Counted from the stretch's first letter, positions 24,365 through 33,873 are shown. The stretch is 64,000 nt of DNA from an uncultured Sanguibacteroides sp. (GCF_900543425.1 NZ_UQRQ01000010.1:1-64000), one strand, 5' to 3'. Numbers and translations: made by a program. Notes: generated from the letters alone by a model not told the origin.

Positions 24365-25660
24365 TCAAATTTTCTTCACTTCGGCATATAAATCATAGTC
24401 ATCCGCACCCGTAACTATTACCTCGTAAAAATGACCGGGATAAAGTTTTTTATCGCTTTTGACAAAGATTTCCGGGTCCACTTCGGGAGAATCGTGTTCG
24501 GAACGTCCCACGTAAAATTCATCCTCAACCCTATCGATCAACACCTTTATTTTTTGACCGATTAAACGGGTATTCAACTCGGCAGATATCTTTCTTTGTC
24601 TTTCCATAATCTCCTCGGCCCTATCCCTTTTTATCTCTTCGGGAACATTATCCCGATAGTGTTTATCACAATAAGTATCCTCCTCGTGGGAGTACGGAAA
24701 TACTCCTAATCGTTCGAATTTCATCTCTTCCACGAACTCTACCAGCTCTTTAAAGTCCTCTTCCGTCTCTCCCGGATGTCCCGTCATTAACGTCGTACGG
24801 ATAAATATTCCCGGAACTTCCTCCCTGATACGGGCTATGAGCTCCCTCGTCTGCTGCTTGGTAACCCCCCTTCGCATCAATTTCAGCATATGATCGCTAC
24901 AATGTTGCAGAGCAATGTCCAAGTAAGCACATACATTCTTCCGTTCCCGCATAACGGTTAACAATTCCGTAGGAAATCCTGCCGGATAGGCATAATGCAG
25001 TTTAATCCATACAATTCCGGGTATATCCGCTAACCGATCTACCAATTCGGCCAAACGGTTTTTACCGTACTTATCGATTCCGTAATAGGTTATGTCCTGT
25101 GCCAATACTAAAATTTCCTTCACTCCCTGTCGTGCCAAGTGATCGGCTTCCTCTATAATCTCCTCGAAATCCCTCGACTTATATTCACCCGTCATAATAG
25201 GAATAGCACAATAGGAACATCCCCGATTACACCCCTCCGAAATCTTCAGGTAGGCATAATGTTTCGGGGTCGTCAGATGTCTTTCGTTTCTGATCTCTTC
25301 ATCGTAACTTTTCCCCAATGCCGTCAAAACCCCTTTCCAATCAAATTTTCCGAAATAGCCGTCTACTTCCGGAATTTCATGGATCAATTCGGTATGGTAA
25401 CGTTGCGACAAACATCCCATCACGTACACCTGTTTGATGAGGCCTTCTTTTTTCCGTTCTACCTGCTCCAGTATCGTGTTGACAGACTCCTCTTTTGCAT
25501 CTCCGATAAAACCACAAGTATTGATAACTACGATTTCAGCCTTCGAATTATCGACCTCTACCTCTACTTTATACCCGGAGGTCTCCAATTGCTTCATCAA
25601 TAACTCGGTGTCTACCAAGTTTTTCGAACATCCTAAGCTGATAATATTCACTTTTTTCAT
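24365..25660 (-). CDS. rimO: Ribosomal protein S12 methylthiotransferase
   Basis: A radical-SAM enzyme that methylthiolates an aspartate of ribosomal protein S12. The 431-residue protein has the three MTTase domains: the N-terminal cluster domain with cysteines in LGCSKN, NTCGFIG and MGCLSQR; the radical-SAM core with CNRGCSYCAIP (CxxxCxxC); and a C-terminal TRAM domain (LIGQKIKVLIDRVEDEFYVGRSEHDSPEVD). The DSPEVD phrase favours RimO over MiaB. The start is ATG 25660 rather than TTG 25681, consistent with a promoter at 25679-25686. It is divergent from ygiQ. Confidence 0.95.
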   Translation of the reverse strand: MKKVNIISLGCSKNLVDTELLMKQLETSGYKVEVEVDNSKAEIVVINTCGFIGDAKEESVNTILEQVERKKEGLIKQVYVMGCLSQRYHTELIHEIPEVDGYFGKFDWKGVLTALGKSYDEEIRNERHLTTPKHYAYLKISEGCNRGCSYCAIPIMTGEYKSRDFEEIIEEADHLARQGVKEILVLAQDITYYGIDKYGKNRLAELVDRLADIPGIVWIKLHYAYPAGFPTELLTVMRERKNVCAYLDIALQHCSDHMLKLMRRGVTKQQTRELIARIREEVPGIFIRTTLMTGHPGETEEDFKELVEFVEEMKFERLGVFPYSHEEDTYCDKHYRDNVPEEIKRDRAEEIMERQRKISAELNTRLIGQKIKVLIDRVEDEFYVGRSEHDSPEVDPEIFVKSDKKLYPGHFYEVIVTGADDYDLYAEVKKI

Positions 25661-25678
25661 TTGTTCCAAATTTGGGCA

Positions 25679-25686
25679 CAAAGGTA
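25679..25686 (-). promoter_or_regulatory. rimO promoter, -7 element
   Basis: Complement of CAAAGGTA, i.e. TACCTTTG on the minus strand, 18 bp before the rimO ATG. It is only 22 bp from the divergent ygiQ -7, so the two promoters share their upstream DNA. Confidence 0.65.
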
Positions 25687-25708
25687 GTAAAATAGGAATT
25701 ATCTTTCG

Positions 25709-25716
25709 TATCTTTG
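25709..25716 (+). promoter_or_regulatory. ygiQ promoter, -7 element
   Basis: TATCTTTG, ending 21 bp before ATG 25738. A TTG start at 25714 would lie inside the promoter and is excluded. Confidence 0.65.
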
Positions 25717-25737
25717 TCCGATTATATGGAAAACATA

Positions 25738-27570
25738 ATGGAACGAGAATACAGGTGGTTACCGACGACTAAGAAGGAAGTGGAACAAAGAGGTTGGAAA
25801 AGTATTGATGTTATTCTTTTCTCCGGGGACGCCTATGTCGATCATCCTTCATTCGGCGCTGCCGTTATCGGAAGGGTTCTCGAATCCATGGGATTGAAAG
25901 TGGCCATTGTCCCGCAGCCCAACTGGCAGGACGATTTGAGAGACTTCAAAAAATTGGGAAAACCTACTCTCTTTTTTGGCATCAGCCCTGGAAGTATGGA
26001 TTCTATGGTTAACCACTACACGGCTGCTCGCAGAAAGCGCTCGGACGACGCCTATACTCCCGGGGGACGCAGCGGAGCCCGTCCCGACATGCCGACTATC
26101 GTATATACCCGGATTCTGAAAGAGTTGTATCCCGATACGCCCGTAATTATCGGGGGAATAGAAGCCTCCTTACGTCGTTTCACCCATTACGATTATTGGA
26201 AAGACACGTTAAAGCCTTCTATCCTTTTTGAAAGTCACGCGGATATGCTTATTTACGGTATGGGTGAAAAACCGATCATGGAAATCTGTCGGATGTTAAG
26301 CCGGGGAATCCCTTTTGCCAATCTTACCAACATTCCTCAGACTGCGGTTATCCGGGAAAGAAATGAAAAGTACGCCACAAACAAAAGATGGAAATGCATC
26401 ACGTTACACTCCCACGAAGAGTGTCTGCAAAGCAAACGAATGTTTGCCGTAAATTTCCGCCATATTGAAGAAGAATCCAATAGTATTCACGCGGCACAGC
26501 TGATACAGCCTATCGGCGAACATCAAGTAATCGTCAACCCTCCCTATCCTCCCCTGACCACGGATGAACTCGATGCGATATACGACTTGCCGTTTACCCG
26601 GTTGCCCCATCCGAAATACAAGGGTAAAGAGATTAGTGCTTATAATATGATCCGGCATTCCATAACCATGCACCGGGGATGTTTCGGAGGATGTGCTTTT
26701 TGTACGATCTCCGCTCATCAGGGTAAATTTATCTCTTCCCGTTCGGAAGCTTCTATCATGCGGGAAGTCGAGCGGATCAGCGAAATGCCTGACTTTAAAG
26801 GAACTATTTCCGATTTGGGAGGTCCTTCGGCCAACATGTATGCAATGAGAGGGAAGGATTCCGCCCTTTGCGATGGTTGTAAGCGTCCCTCCTGTCTTTT
26901 TCCCACGGTTTGCAAGAATCTCGATACCGACCACTCCCCCTTGTTGGAATTGTACGATCATGTCCGAAAGCACCCTCGCGTGAAACATGCTTTTATCGGT
27001 TCCGGTATTCGCTACGATCTGGTAATGCACCGGACGGGTAATAAGGAGGTGGATAACGTAAACCGGGATTATCTTGAAACAGTTATTAAGTATCATGTTT
27101 CCGGGCGGTTAAAAGTGGCCCCGGAACATTCCTCCGATCAGGTTCTACACCTGATGCGGAAACCTTCGTTTCAGCTCTTTCGAGAACTTACCCATCGTTT
27201 TAATGCTGTTAATAAACGGGAGCGCCTCAACCAACAGTTAATTCCTTACTTCATCTCATCCCATCCGGGATGCAGGCTGGAAGACATGGCGGAACTGGCT
27301 ATTGCGACGAAAGAATTGAATTTTCAACTGGAACAGGTTCAAGATTTTACACCGACACCTATGACCTTGGCCACGGATATCTATTATTCCGGGATTCATC
27401 CCTATTCCACGCGTGAAATTAAATCTGCCAAGAGTGAAAAAGAGAAAAAACAACAAAATATTTTTTTCTTCTGGTATAAAAAAGAATTTCGAAACGAGAT
27501 TGCCGATCTCTTGAATAAAATACGTCGGCCGGATCTTTTAAAACGCCTCTATTCAAATAAAAGCCGATGA
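25738..27570 (+). CDS. ygiQ: YgiQ-family radical SAM protein
   Basis: A conserved radical-SAM protein of unknown reaction, about 610 residues. The N-terminal UPF0313 part contains ILFSGDAYVDHPSFGAAVIGR; the cluster motif is CFGGCAFC (CxxxCxxC) in MHRGCFGGCAFCTISAHQG. More cysteines follow in CDGCKRPSC, possibly a second metal site. The C-terminus (from about 545) is lysine-rich. ATG 25726 and TTG 25714 are also in frame, but the promoter position and the usual 19-24 bp -7 to ATG spacing here favour 25738. It is divergent from another radical-SAM gene, rimO. Confidence 0.9.
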   Translation: MEREYRWLPTTKKEVEQRGWKSIDVILFSGDAYVDHPSFGAAVIGRVLESMGLKVAIVPQPNWQDDLRDFKKLGKPTLFFGISPGSMDSMVNHYTAARRKRSDDAYTPGGRSGARPDMPTIVYTRILKELYPDTPVIIGGIEASLRRFTHYDYWKDTLKPSILFESHADMLIYGMGEKPIMEICRMLSRGIPFANLTNIPQTAVIRERNEKYATNKRWKCITLHSHEECLQSKRMFAVNFRHIEEESNSIHAAQLIQPIGEHQVIVNPPYPPLTTDELDAIYDLPFTRLPHPKYKGKEISAYNMIRHSITMHRGCFGGCAFCTISAHQGKFISSRSEASIMREVERISEMPDFKGTISDLGGPSANMYAMRGKDSALCDGCKRPSCLFPTVCKNLDTDHSPLLELYDHVRKHPRVKHAFIGSGIRYDLVMHRTGNKEVDNVNRDYLETVIKYHVSGRLKVAPEHSSDQVLHLMRKPSFQLFRELTHRFNAVNKRERLNQQLIPYFISSHPGCRLEDMAELAIATKELNFQLEQVQDFTPTPMTLATDIYYSGIHPYSTREIKSAKSEKEKKQQNIFFFWYKKEFRNEIADLLNKIRRPDLLKRLYSNKSR

Positions 27571-27597
27571 AATATTTATTTTTACATATCAAATCAT

Positions 27598-27605
27598 TAA
27601 CTTTG
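27598..27605 (+). promoter_or_regulatory. Promoter of the TPR lipoprotein gene, -7 element
   Basis: TAACTTTG matches TAnnTTTG and ends 23 bp before ATG 27629; it excludes the in-frame GTG at 27608. Confidence 0.6.
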
Positions 27606-27628
27606 AAGTGAATATTAAAAAGACGGGC

Positions 27629-28345
27629 ATGCGATATACTGTTTGGGTTATTTTCATATTATGCTTTATCTCCTGTGATCGTTATCAGGCACTGGAAAAT
27701 AACAAACGGGGAATGGATTACATCAACCGCAATCTATACGAAAAAGCTTTGGAAGAATTTGATAACGCCATATCCCTTGCGCCTGATTTTTTACCGGCCT
27801 ATTACAACAGGGCTATTGTTCGGGCAAACCTGAAAAATCCCCGAAAAGCTTTGGAAGATATGAATTACGTGATTGCCAATGATCCCGCGAATGCTCTTGC
27901 TTACTATAACCGGGGAATCATATATGAAAACCTTGGAAAAGGTAAGGATGCCATTCGTGATTACAGCCAGGCAATCAATTTAAAGCCCGATCTCGCCAAC
28001 GCATACCATTACCGGGGGATTGTCCGTTTTAAAATGAAAGATTTGGACGGAGCCCTTATCGATTATGATAAAGCTCTCTCCTTAGGTTTACAATCGAGTG
28101 CTATTTATTTCAACAAGGGAGTTATCTATCATCAAAAAGGCCGGTTAAGCGATGCCATCGAAAGTTACTCTCGTTGTATTCAAATAGATCCTTCCAATGC
28201 TAAGGCCTATTATAACCGGGCCATTTCTAAACTACGGGTGGATAATTACAAAGAGGCTTTACAGGATTTAGAGGTATCGCAACATCTGGGTTATTCTAAA
28301 GCCTCGGAAGTGATTTCCCAATACTATCCGGAAGAGAAAAAATAG
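27629..28345 (+). CDS. Tetratricopeptide-repeat lipoprotein
   Basis: A 238-residue exported protein. The short signal MRYTVWVIFILCFISC ends in a lipobox cysteine. The rest is about six TPR units of 34 residues (for example ALEEFDNAISLAPDFLPAYYNR, ALAYYNRGIIYENLGKGKDA, SAIYFNKGVIYHQKGRLSDA), a protein-binding scaffold. Partners are unknown. A GTG at 27608 lies upstream in frame but falls at the transcription start. It is convergent with the DUF4153 gene with a 5-bp gap. Confidence 0.85.
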   Translation: MRYTVWVIFILCFISCDRYQALENNKRGMDYINRNLYEKALEEFDNAISLAPDFLPAYYNRAIVRANLKNPRKALEDMNYVIANDPANALAYYNRGIIYENLGKGKDAIRDYSQAINLKPDLANAYHYRGIVRFKMKDLDGALIDYDKALSLGLQSSAIYFNKGVIYHQKGRLSDAIESYSRCIQIDPSNAKAYYNRAISKLRVDNYKEALQDLEVSQHLGYSKASEVISQYYPEEKK

Positions 28346-28350
28346 ATATT

Positions 28351-30054
28351 CTATTTCTCTTTTTTCAATATAAAACCGATCCCGACGTCCGTAACTTCTG
28401 CCGTTTTCTGATCGACGGTTATGGAATTGAACACGATTCGTATACCCGCTATATCCAATAGCATGAATTGAGAAAGATATTTAGCGAGACCTTCTTGTGT
28501 TAACTCCTCTTTTCGCGTGATACCGTTCTTTTTTAAAATGTTCCGGAACCATTCCGTTAAATTCTTTTCCACCAAAATCGTATCTGCTTTCTGGAGAACC
28601 AGCTCTCCCCCTGTAACACTATAAAAAATATTATTCCCGGAAGAATAAGCAGTTACCTTTTCAAACAGATCGTATCCTTTAACGGGAACAGGTAAACTGT
28701 CCGGAATAAAGAGATATAACACAGAACGATACGTGTAAGACCATTCGTCAATTTCATCGGGTATGATTTGATCCTTAAGTTCAGCCTGAGTGTATCCGAA
28801 ACGTTTCTTCACGTATTCGCTTCCCTCCTCTTTTTGAACATACCGGTAAGCATCATATAACATCTTGTATTGTCTCAAGACAATAGAATCGTTCTTTAGG
28901 GATGTTTCCGGACGATGTATTTGTTTCCCGTCACTTATACCCAACTTTTTCGATATCCGTTCCACCCGGGCTATTTGAGAGCGTAAACCGAAGTCACGAG
29001 CCTGAATTCCGGGAATATAAGAGAATAATATCAACATTCCCAGGGTTCCCGTAACCACCCACGCGTACCGGCTCGTACGACGGGTGAAAAACATACCGCA
29101 AGTAAGAGTGACGATAATGGTAATCAGCAAAAGGTAAAAACGAGCTTCCGTGAACCCGTACTCCTGAATTCTGTACATCGTACCGACCCATAGCAAAATC
29201 AACGTCGGAGCCACCCACCAACTGAAGTAACCGTAGAACCAGTCGAAATAACGACGCTTTAGCAAAGGCTGAACGGATTTCACGCAAAACATGGAGGTGA
29301 CGAATCCTAATACCATATAAGCTACTCCTCCTTTGGGTAAAGACCATATACCTACAATCTTTATAATGTACAGATACAAAACAAACGTATAAACCAATAA
29401 AGCCGGAGACAATATATAATGGATCAAAACGGAAGCAAAACGTCCGGTTTCCCACTCTTCCTCCTGTTTGGTATTAAACATCAAAAAAAGAATCGGTGCC
29501 AATAAAAGATAGGCGACTCTTATCGTATACTCTACAAAAAGCCATTCTTTGACTATCTCCAAATCAAAAATATAAACAATCGAATAGTAGATGACGATAG
29601 CCAGTACGAGAGCAACCGTAGCCAGACACAGGGCTGAAATCATATCTTTACAATAGATAAAAACGACTTTTATAAATACCTTATTTTCCCATTCCCTCCA
29701 ACTTAAAAATACAAACAGCTGGCTAATGATTAAAGATATCCAATAGATGCTTCTCTCTATATTCGGTTGCCAGAACCAAAATAGAATTACAGAAAGCCCG
29801 GATAAATAATAGAACCGTCTCGGGTTACCTCTTCGGGTCAGGTTATTGATCGTGTATAAGGCTCCGAAACAAACCGGAAAAGTAAACAAAAAATTCTCGT
29901 TCCCTAAATAACTTTCGTATTTAAACAAAGCAATAAAACAATATAAGATGGAAATAATGATTTCCACCGGAGCCGCAACCATGACCATCCGCCATCTGTT
30001 CGTCCAACGTGCTAATTTTCCTGCCATCTGATAATCATTTACGATGCAATACAT
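28351..30054 (-). CDS. DUF4153 family membrane protein
   Basis: A 567-residue inner-membrane protein with about ten or eleven hydrophobic spans in the first 360 residues (for instance VEIIISILYCFIALF, MISALCLATVALVLAIVIYY, LLSPALL-type segments) and a soluble C-terminal part (about 370-567) starting after GIQARDFGLRSQI. The layout and the phrase RIAYLLLAPILFLMF-like region fit the DUF4153 family common in Bacteroidales. Its function is not established. It has its own -7 element at 30074-30081. Confidence 0.8.
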   Translation of the reverse strand: MYCIVNDYQMAGKLARWTNRWRMVMVAAPVEIIISILYCFIALFKYESYLGNENFLFTFPVCFGALYTINNLTRRGNPRRFYYLSGLSVILFWFWQPNIERSIYWISLIISQLFVFLSWREWENKVFIKVVFIYCKDMISALCLATVALVLAIVIYYSIVYIFDLEIVKEWLFVEYTIRVAYLLLAPILFLMFNTKQEEEWETGRFASVLIHYILSPALLVYTFVLYLYIIKIVGIWSLPKGGVAYMVLGFVTSMFCVKSVQPLLKRRYFDWFYGYFSWWVAPTLILLWVGTMYRIQEYGFTEARFYLLLITIIVTLTCGMFFTRRTSRYAWVVTGTLGMLILFSYIPGIQARDFGLRSQIARVERISKKLGISDGKQIHRPETSLKNDSIVLRQYKMLYDAYRYVQKEEGSEYVKKRFGYTQAELKDQIIPDEIDEWSYTYRSVLYLFIPDSLPVPVKGYDLFEKVTAYSSGNNIFYSVTGGELVLQKADTILVEKNLTEWFRNILKKNGITRKEELTQEGLAKYLSQFMLLDIAGIRIVFNSITVDQKTAEVTDVGIGFILKKEK

Positions 30055-30073
30055 TTTAATCGCATCACACCTC

Positions 30074-30081
30074 CAAAATTA
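30074..30081 (-). promoter_or_regulatory. Promoter of the DUF4153 gene, -7 element
   Basis: TAATTTTG on the minus strand, 19 bp before the ATG at 30054. The remaining spacer to 30185 has no other feature I can support. Confidence 0.5.
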
Positions 30082-30185
30082 GAAAATTTATTTAAAAAAA
30101 TGAACCACGTGACACGAATTTGATTTATTTGATACAAAAGAATCCTTGTTTTGTTGCAGAGCCCCCAGAATTTGCCTGTAATCCC

Positions 30186-32057
30186 TTATTGTTGAATCAA
30201 AACATGACAAGGTAATTCAACTTTAAACGTACTACCCTCACCCAACTGAGTCTCGACGGAGATACGTCCGCCCATCTTTTCCACGATAGATTTGCATATG
30301 GTTAATCCCAAGCCCACTCCCGGAACAAAAGCGTCTATCTTTTCAAAACGTTCGAATATTTTATCGATTTTATCCTGGGGAATACCTCTCCCGGTATCGC
30401 TGACACTTATTCTTACACCACGATCGATAAGCTCGTAAGCGATTTCGATATGTCCTCGCAACGTATTTTTCAACGCATTTGAAACAAGATTATTCAAAAC
30501 CTGTTTGATACGCATTTGGTCGAGCTCGACCAAATAATCGTGTTCGGGAAATCGGGATAGGAGTTTCACTTCGGGCTGTACATTCTCCCCATACTCCGTC
30601 ATACACTCTTGAATCAGGTTCGATAAATCGAACCAATTGGGATAAAGTTCTATGTTACCGGCCTCTATCCTGGAAAAATCGAGAATATCGTCTATAATAT
30701 TGAGTAATAGTTGATTATTGTGTCTGATCAACGCATTGTATTGCTCTTTTTCCGTCTCATCATCCGTGTAGAAAAGCAAACCGGAAAATCCGACAATGGC
30801 GTTTAGAGGTGTACGAATCTCATGACTTATAGTGGCCAGGAAGGCCGATTTCATCCGATCGGATTCTTCGGCCTTATCTCTCGCTTTGATAAGCATCTCT
30901 TCCGTCTTTTTCAGTTCGGTGATATCATAATTAATGGATATTAATTCGATGATACCATGCTGCGGAGCGTAATTTTTTAATAAAAGATTAACATAGGTCC
31001 ACGAGTAACTTCCATCCTCCCGGAGTACCCGTATTTCACGACTAAATTCATGAACCATGCCTTCTTTGGCTTTCCTCACGAACTCAACTAAAAAAACACG
31101 ATCTTCAGGATGGACGTGATTGTATACCCCCACGATTTCCTTCAAAGGCGTTTCGTTCTTTTCCCCTATATTCCGATACCAGCTCTTGGGAGCATGTCCC
31201 TTTTTGGTGAGTAGATTATAATAGGCATATCCTACCTTAGAATAGTCTCCCACTAATTCAAAAAGATTCTCGAACTCATGAATTTTGTTGTAGGCTACTG
31301 TGGTTTCCGTCCTATCGGCATTAATCAATAAATAGTTGATCGGATTATGGTTTTCATCATACAAAGTCGTAACCTTTGTCATCAAATCGATAGTACCTTC
31401 CCTCTTTCGCGTAGGATAGTATTCGCCTATTTTTGAAAAATCATACCGGAAGGTAAAGTCTGCATCTTCATTCTTTAGCAACTTCTCTTTCATCTCCTCC
31501 GGGAAAACAGGATTTTCAAAGATGTTTATTCCTAAGATATCCTCTTTCCGGAACAAACCGAACATATCCAACTCTTTATCATTCAGGTCGACCAATGCCC
31601 CATCCTTATCGTACAACTCGATACCGACCGGCAGATTCTTATATATATTATATAGGATACGTTCGTTATATTGTAGTGCTTGATAAGCTGACGCCATATC
31701 CGGGCCATCCTGAATTTCGGCAATACCGTAAACCTTTGTTTTTCCGTTTTTATCCGTTTCCTGAAAACAAACTTTACTTCGAATCCAAATGTTTCCTCTG
31801 GCACCTTGGAGCAGATAAACTGCTTCAGGTATTTGCCGAGCACTAAAAGAATGGACGGTTGTGGGCCGTTGTTCTTCGTTTACAATTCGTTTATTAAAGT
31901 CTTCAAAACTGATAATGCCATCTTCTTCCAATCCCAATAAATCTGAAATATATTCAGAGCAAGTATAATTTTCGCTCTCTAAATCCGCCTCCCACCATCC
32001 CATATTAGCACTATTCATCAATTTTGAAAAGAACATAGAATCCGGTTGCCTGGTCAT
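30186..32057 (-). CDS. PAS-domain sensor histidine kinase (soluble)
   Basis: A 623-residue histidine kinase with no membrane span or signal peptide, so it senses something in the cytoplasm. At least three PAS-like segments precede the kinase (about 12-115, 130-250 and 265-385, the last a PAS_3 type ending in a PAC motif DGSYSWTYVNLLLKNY). HisKA contains the phosphorylated His412 in FLATISHEIRTPLNA. The ATPase domain shows DTGRGIP, FERFEKID, GVGLGLTICKSIVE and GEGSTFKVELP. No response regulator is adjacent and there is no receiver domain, so its partner is elsewhere. Confidence 0.9.
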   Translation of the reverse strand: MTRQPDSMFFSKLMNSANMGWWEADLESENYTCSEYISDLLGLEEDGIISFEDFNKRIVNEEQRPTTVHSFSARQIPEAVYLLQGARGNIWIRSKVCFQETDKNGKTKVYGIAEIQDGPDMASAYQALQYNERILYNIYKNLPVGIELYDKDGALVDLNDKELDMFGLFRKEDILGINIFENPVFPEEMKEKLLKNEDADFTFRYDFSKIGEYYPTRKREGTIDLMTKVTTLYDENHNPINYLLINADRTETTVAYNKIHEFENLFELVGDYSKVGYAYYNLLTKKGHAPKSWYRNIGEKNETPLKEIVGVYNHVHPEDRVFLVEFVRKAKEGMVHEFSREIRVLREDGSYSWTYVNLLLKNYAPQHGIIELISINYDITELKKTEEMLIKARDKAEESDRMKSAFLATISHEIRTPLNAIVGFSGLLFYTDDETEKEQYNALIRHNNQLLLNIIDDILDFSRIEAGNIELYPNWFDLSNLIQECMTEYGENVQPEVKLLSRFPEHDYLVELDQMRIKQVLNNLVSNALKNTLRGHIEIAYELIDRGVRISVSDTGRGIPQDKIDKIFERFEKIDAFVPGVGLGLTICKSIVEKMGGRISVETQLGEGSTFKVELPCHVLIQQ

Positions 32058-32422
32058 GATCGAAAAATATTTTACTGTTCTTAATTCCGTCCAACTCCTT
32101 GTGTGTCTTTATACTCTAACATAAAGACTTCAAATACAACTATTCCTTATTGCATAGACAAAAATAGAGAATAGCTCAAAGTTTTATTGTTAAAGAGTAT
32201 TTTTTTTGATTTCAAAGAACAGTTTTTGTTACGAAAAAAAACTAAAAAAAGTTACAAAACATACAATTCATTTTGACGATATTTTACATGTATATTAAAT
32301 TTTGCCGGATCAATAATCTCTTTACAGGAAGACATGAACCATTCATGACCCTATTTTCTCCTTATTGCAATAAAAAAAGGATGAACTTAAAGTTCATCCT
32401 TTTCATTGTATCTATTTTCCAT
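32058..32422. other. Intergenic region between kinase and TPR genes
   Basis: 365 bp, AT-rich. It holds an 8-bp inverted repeat GTCTTTAT/ATAAAGAC (32105-32112, 32121-32128) in the presumed kinase leader and a terminator at 32371-32405. I see no -7 match for the kinase and no small gene. Confidence 0.6.
32371..32405 (-). terminator. Terminator after the TPR gene
   Basis: GGATGAACTT and AAGTTCATCC (32379-32399) form a 10-bp inverted repeat around one central base, flanked by A and T runs. On the minus strand it is followed by T7 and lies just past the TPR stop. Confidence 0.82.
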
Positions 32423-33175
32423 TTATTTGGTCAAAGGAGCCATAGCATCTTTTACGGCTTTCATCGCCTCTTTTACTTCCGAATTCTCCGGTGACAGACT
32501 GGATGCCTGCACTAAATAATCCTGGGCTTTTTTAAAGCTATTCAAAGCTTTTGTTTTTTCGGCATTGTATCGATCTACTTCCGTTGTCGCATACTCGTGA
32601 GCTTTCTGAAGAATAGTTGCCCCGTTATTGAAATAAAGTGTTCCCAAACTTAAATAGCCATTGGTTTGCATTCCCTTATTAGCCATTTTGGTAATCTTCG
32701 CGTAACACTCGGCAGCTTGCTCTATTTTATTTTCTTTCTGGAATTTTTGTCCCTCTTTCAAGTAATAAACGGCATACATCTTTTCTAACTTGGCTCCGGC
32801 TTGTCCAGGATTGGCTTTCATCCCCTCCTCCAAGGTTTTCAACATCTCCGGGAACTTTTTCTGATCTTGCAAAGCATTGGCCTTTCCAAGATATGCAGAA
32901 GCTAATTTATATTTATTTTGAATAGACATCGTAAAATATTTATCCGCTGCCGCATAGTCTTTAATTTTATCCGCACAGAAAGCCGTATTAAACACGATTG
33001 CATTGTCCTTATAGTCAACAGCTTTAAGGTATTGTTCGTATTTCGTAAACGCTTCCTTGTAATTTTTCGCTCTTAGGGCTGCATTCCCTTCGTTTTTCAA
33101 TTTACCATTTTCATCTTGTGCAGAAACGGTTCCAATAAACAGACCGCATAAAACAAACAAAAGTAATTTTTTCAT
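32423..33175 (-). CDS. Periplasmic tetratricopeptide-repeat protein
   Basis: A 250-residue exported protein with a cleavable signal (MKKLLLFVLCGLFIGTVSAQ, cut after SAQ or nearby). The mature part is helical with TPR-like units: NEGNAALRAKNYKEAFTKYEQYLK, ADKYFTMSIQNKYKLASAYLGKA, and AAECYAKITKMANKGMQTNGYLSLGTLYFNNG, and a final helical pair ending EVKEAMKAVKDAMAPLTK. It is a likely protein-binding scaffold; no partner is visible in the neighbourhood. Confidence 0.82.
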   Translation of the reverse strand: MKKLLLFVLCGLFIGTVSAQDENGKLKNEGNAALRAKNYKEAFTKYEQYLKAVDYKDNAIVFNTAFCADKIKDYAAADKYFTMSIQNKYKLASAYLGKANALQDQKKFPEMLKTLEEGMKANPGQAGAKLEKMYAVYYLKEGQKFQKENKIEQAAECYAKITKMANKGMQTNGYLSLGTLYFNNGATILQKAHEYATTEVDRYNAEKTKALNSFKKAQDYLVQASSLSPENSEVKEAMKAVKDAMAPLTK

Positions 33176-33298
33176 ACCTATGGTTTTAATATTAACGTGA
33201 GTATTATTTAGTTATTGAGACTAAGATAGTATACTCCTGAGAAAAATCAAAAATAACTTAACTTATTTTTTATATAAATGAGATCATTTTACTCTATC

Positions 33299-33769
33299 TT
33301 ACTGGAAAAGAAGGGAAAGAATTTTTTTCAATCCTATCTCATCCTCCCGATCAAACGCATTATATTGGTCACTATCCACGTCGAGACAAGCAAAAATCCT
33401 ACCCTCCCGATCTCGTATAGGAACAACGATCTCGCTTTTGGAAGCAGCATTACATGCAATGTGTCCCGGAAATTGGTTCACATCATCCACGATAACCGTT
33501 TCCCCTGAACGAATAGCGCTCCAGCAAACCCCACCTTCTCTTAACTTTTGACAGGCGACAGGCCCTTGATAAGAGCGCACGATCAACTCCCCGTCTACCA
33601 AGGCATAAACTCCCGTCCAAAAAAACAGTTGCATTTTATGGTGTAATACGGCTTCCATAGTTGCCAAACGAGCCCAAATATCCTCCGTTGATTGAACGTA
33701 AGTATTGATCTGCTCGTAAAGCCTATCGTACTTGGCTAATTTCTTAGAAGTTTCCAATGTTTTATACAA
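33299..33769 (-). CDS. msrC: Free methionine-R-sulfoxide reductase (GAF domain)
   Basis: Reduces free methionine-R-sulfoxide; a cytoplasmic repair and antioxidant enzyme. The 156-residue protein is a single GAF domain. The three cysteines of the fRMsr family are present: GPVACQKLREGGVCWSA (two) and FPGHIACNAASKSEIVVPI (the third), together with a typical C-terminal CLDVDSD...FDREDEIGL. The only plausible starts are TTG codons (33769 or 33757), since a stop codon lies directly upstream and the first ATG would cut the fold. A 13-bp inverted repeat separates it from pepD. Confidence 0.88.
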   Translation of the reverse strand: MYKTLETSKKLAKYDRLYEQINTYVQSTEDIWARLATMEAVLHHKMQLFFWTGVYALVDGELIVRSYQGPVACQKLREGGVCWSAIRSGETVIVDDVNQFPGHIACNAASKSEIVVPIRDREGRIFACLDVDSDQYNAFDREDEIGLKKILSLLFQ

Positions 33770-33794
33770 TTAGTAAGAACTTATTTCATCAAAA

Positions 33795-33856
33795 CTCAGA
33801 TTTACGACCAGAGGTTGAGAAACATCCGATTATTTAACCCCGATCGTAAATCTGAG
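33795..33856 (-). terminator. 13-bp inverted repeat between pepD and msrC
   Basis: CTCAGATTTACGA (33795-33807) and TCGTAAATCTGAG (33844-33856) match perfectly with a 36-base loop that itself has weak pairing. It lies just after the pepD stop in transcript direction. It has no T tract, so it may be an RNA-processing or 3'-end stability hairpin and not a classical terminator. Confidence 0.45.
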
Positions 33857-33873
33857 AACAAAAGACAATCCGA

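Noticed and set aside
26404..27096. Open frame of 230 codons antisense to ygiQ
   Set aside because: Fully inside ygiQ; no start context, promoter or motif supports it.
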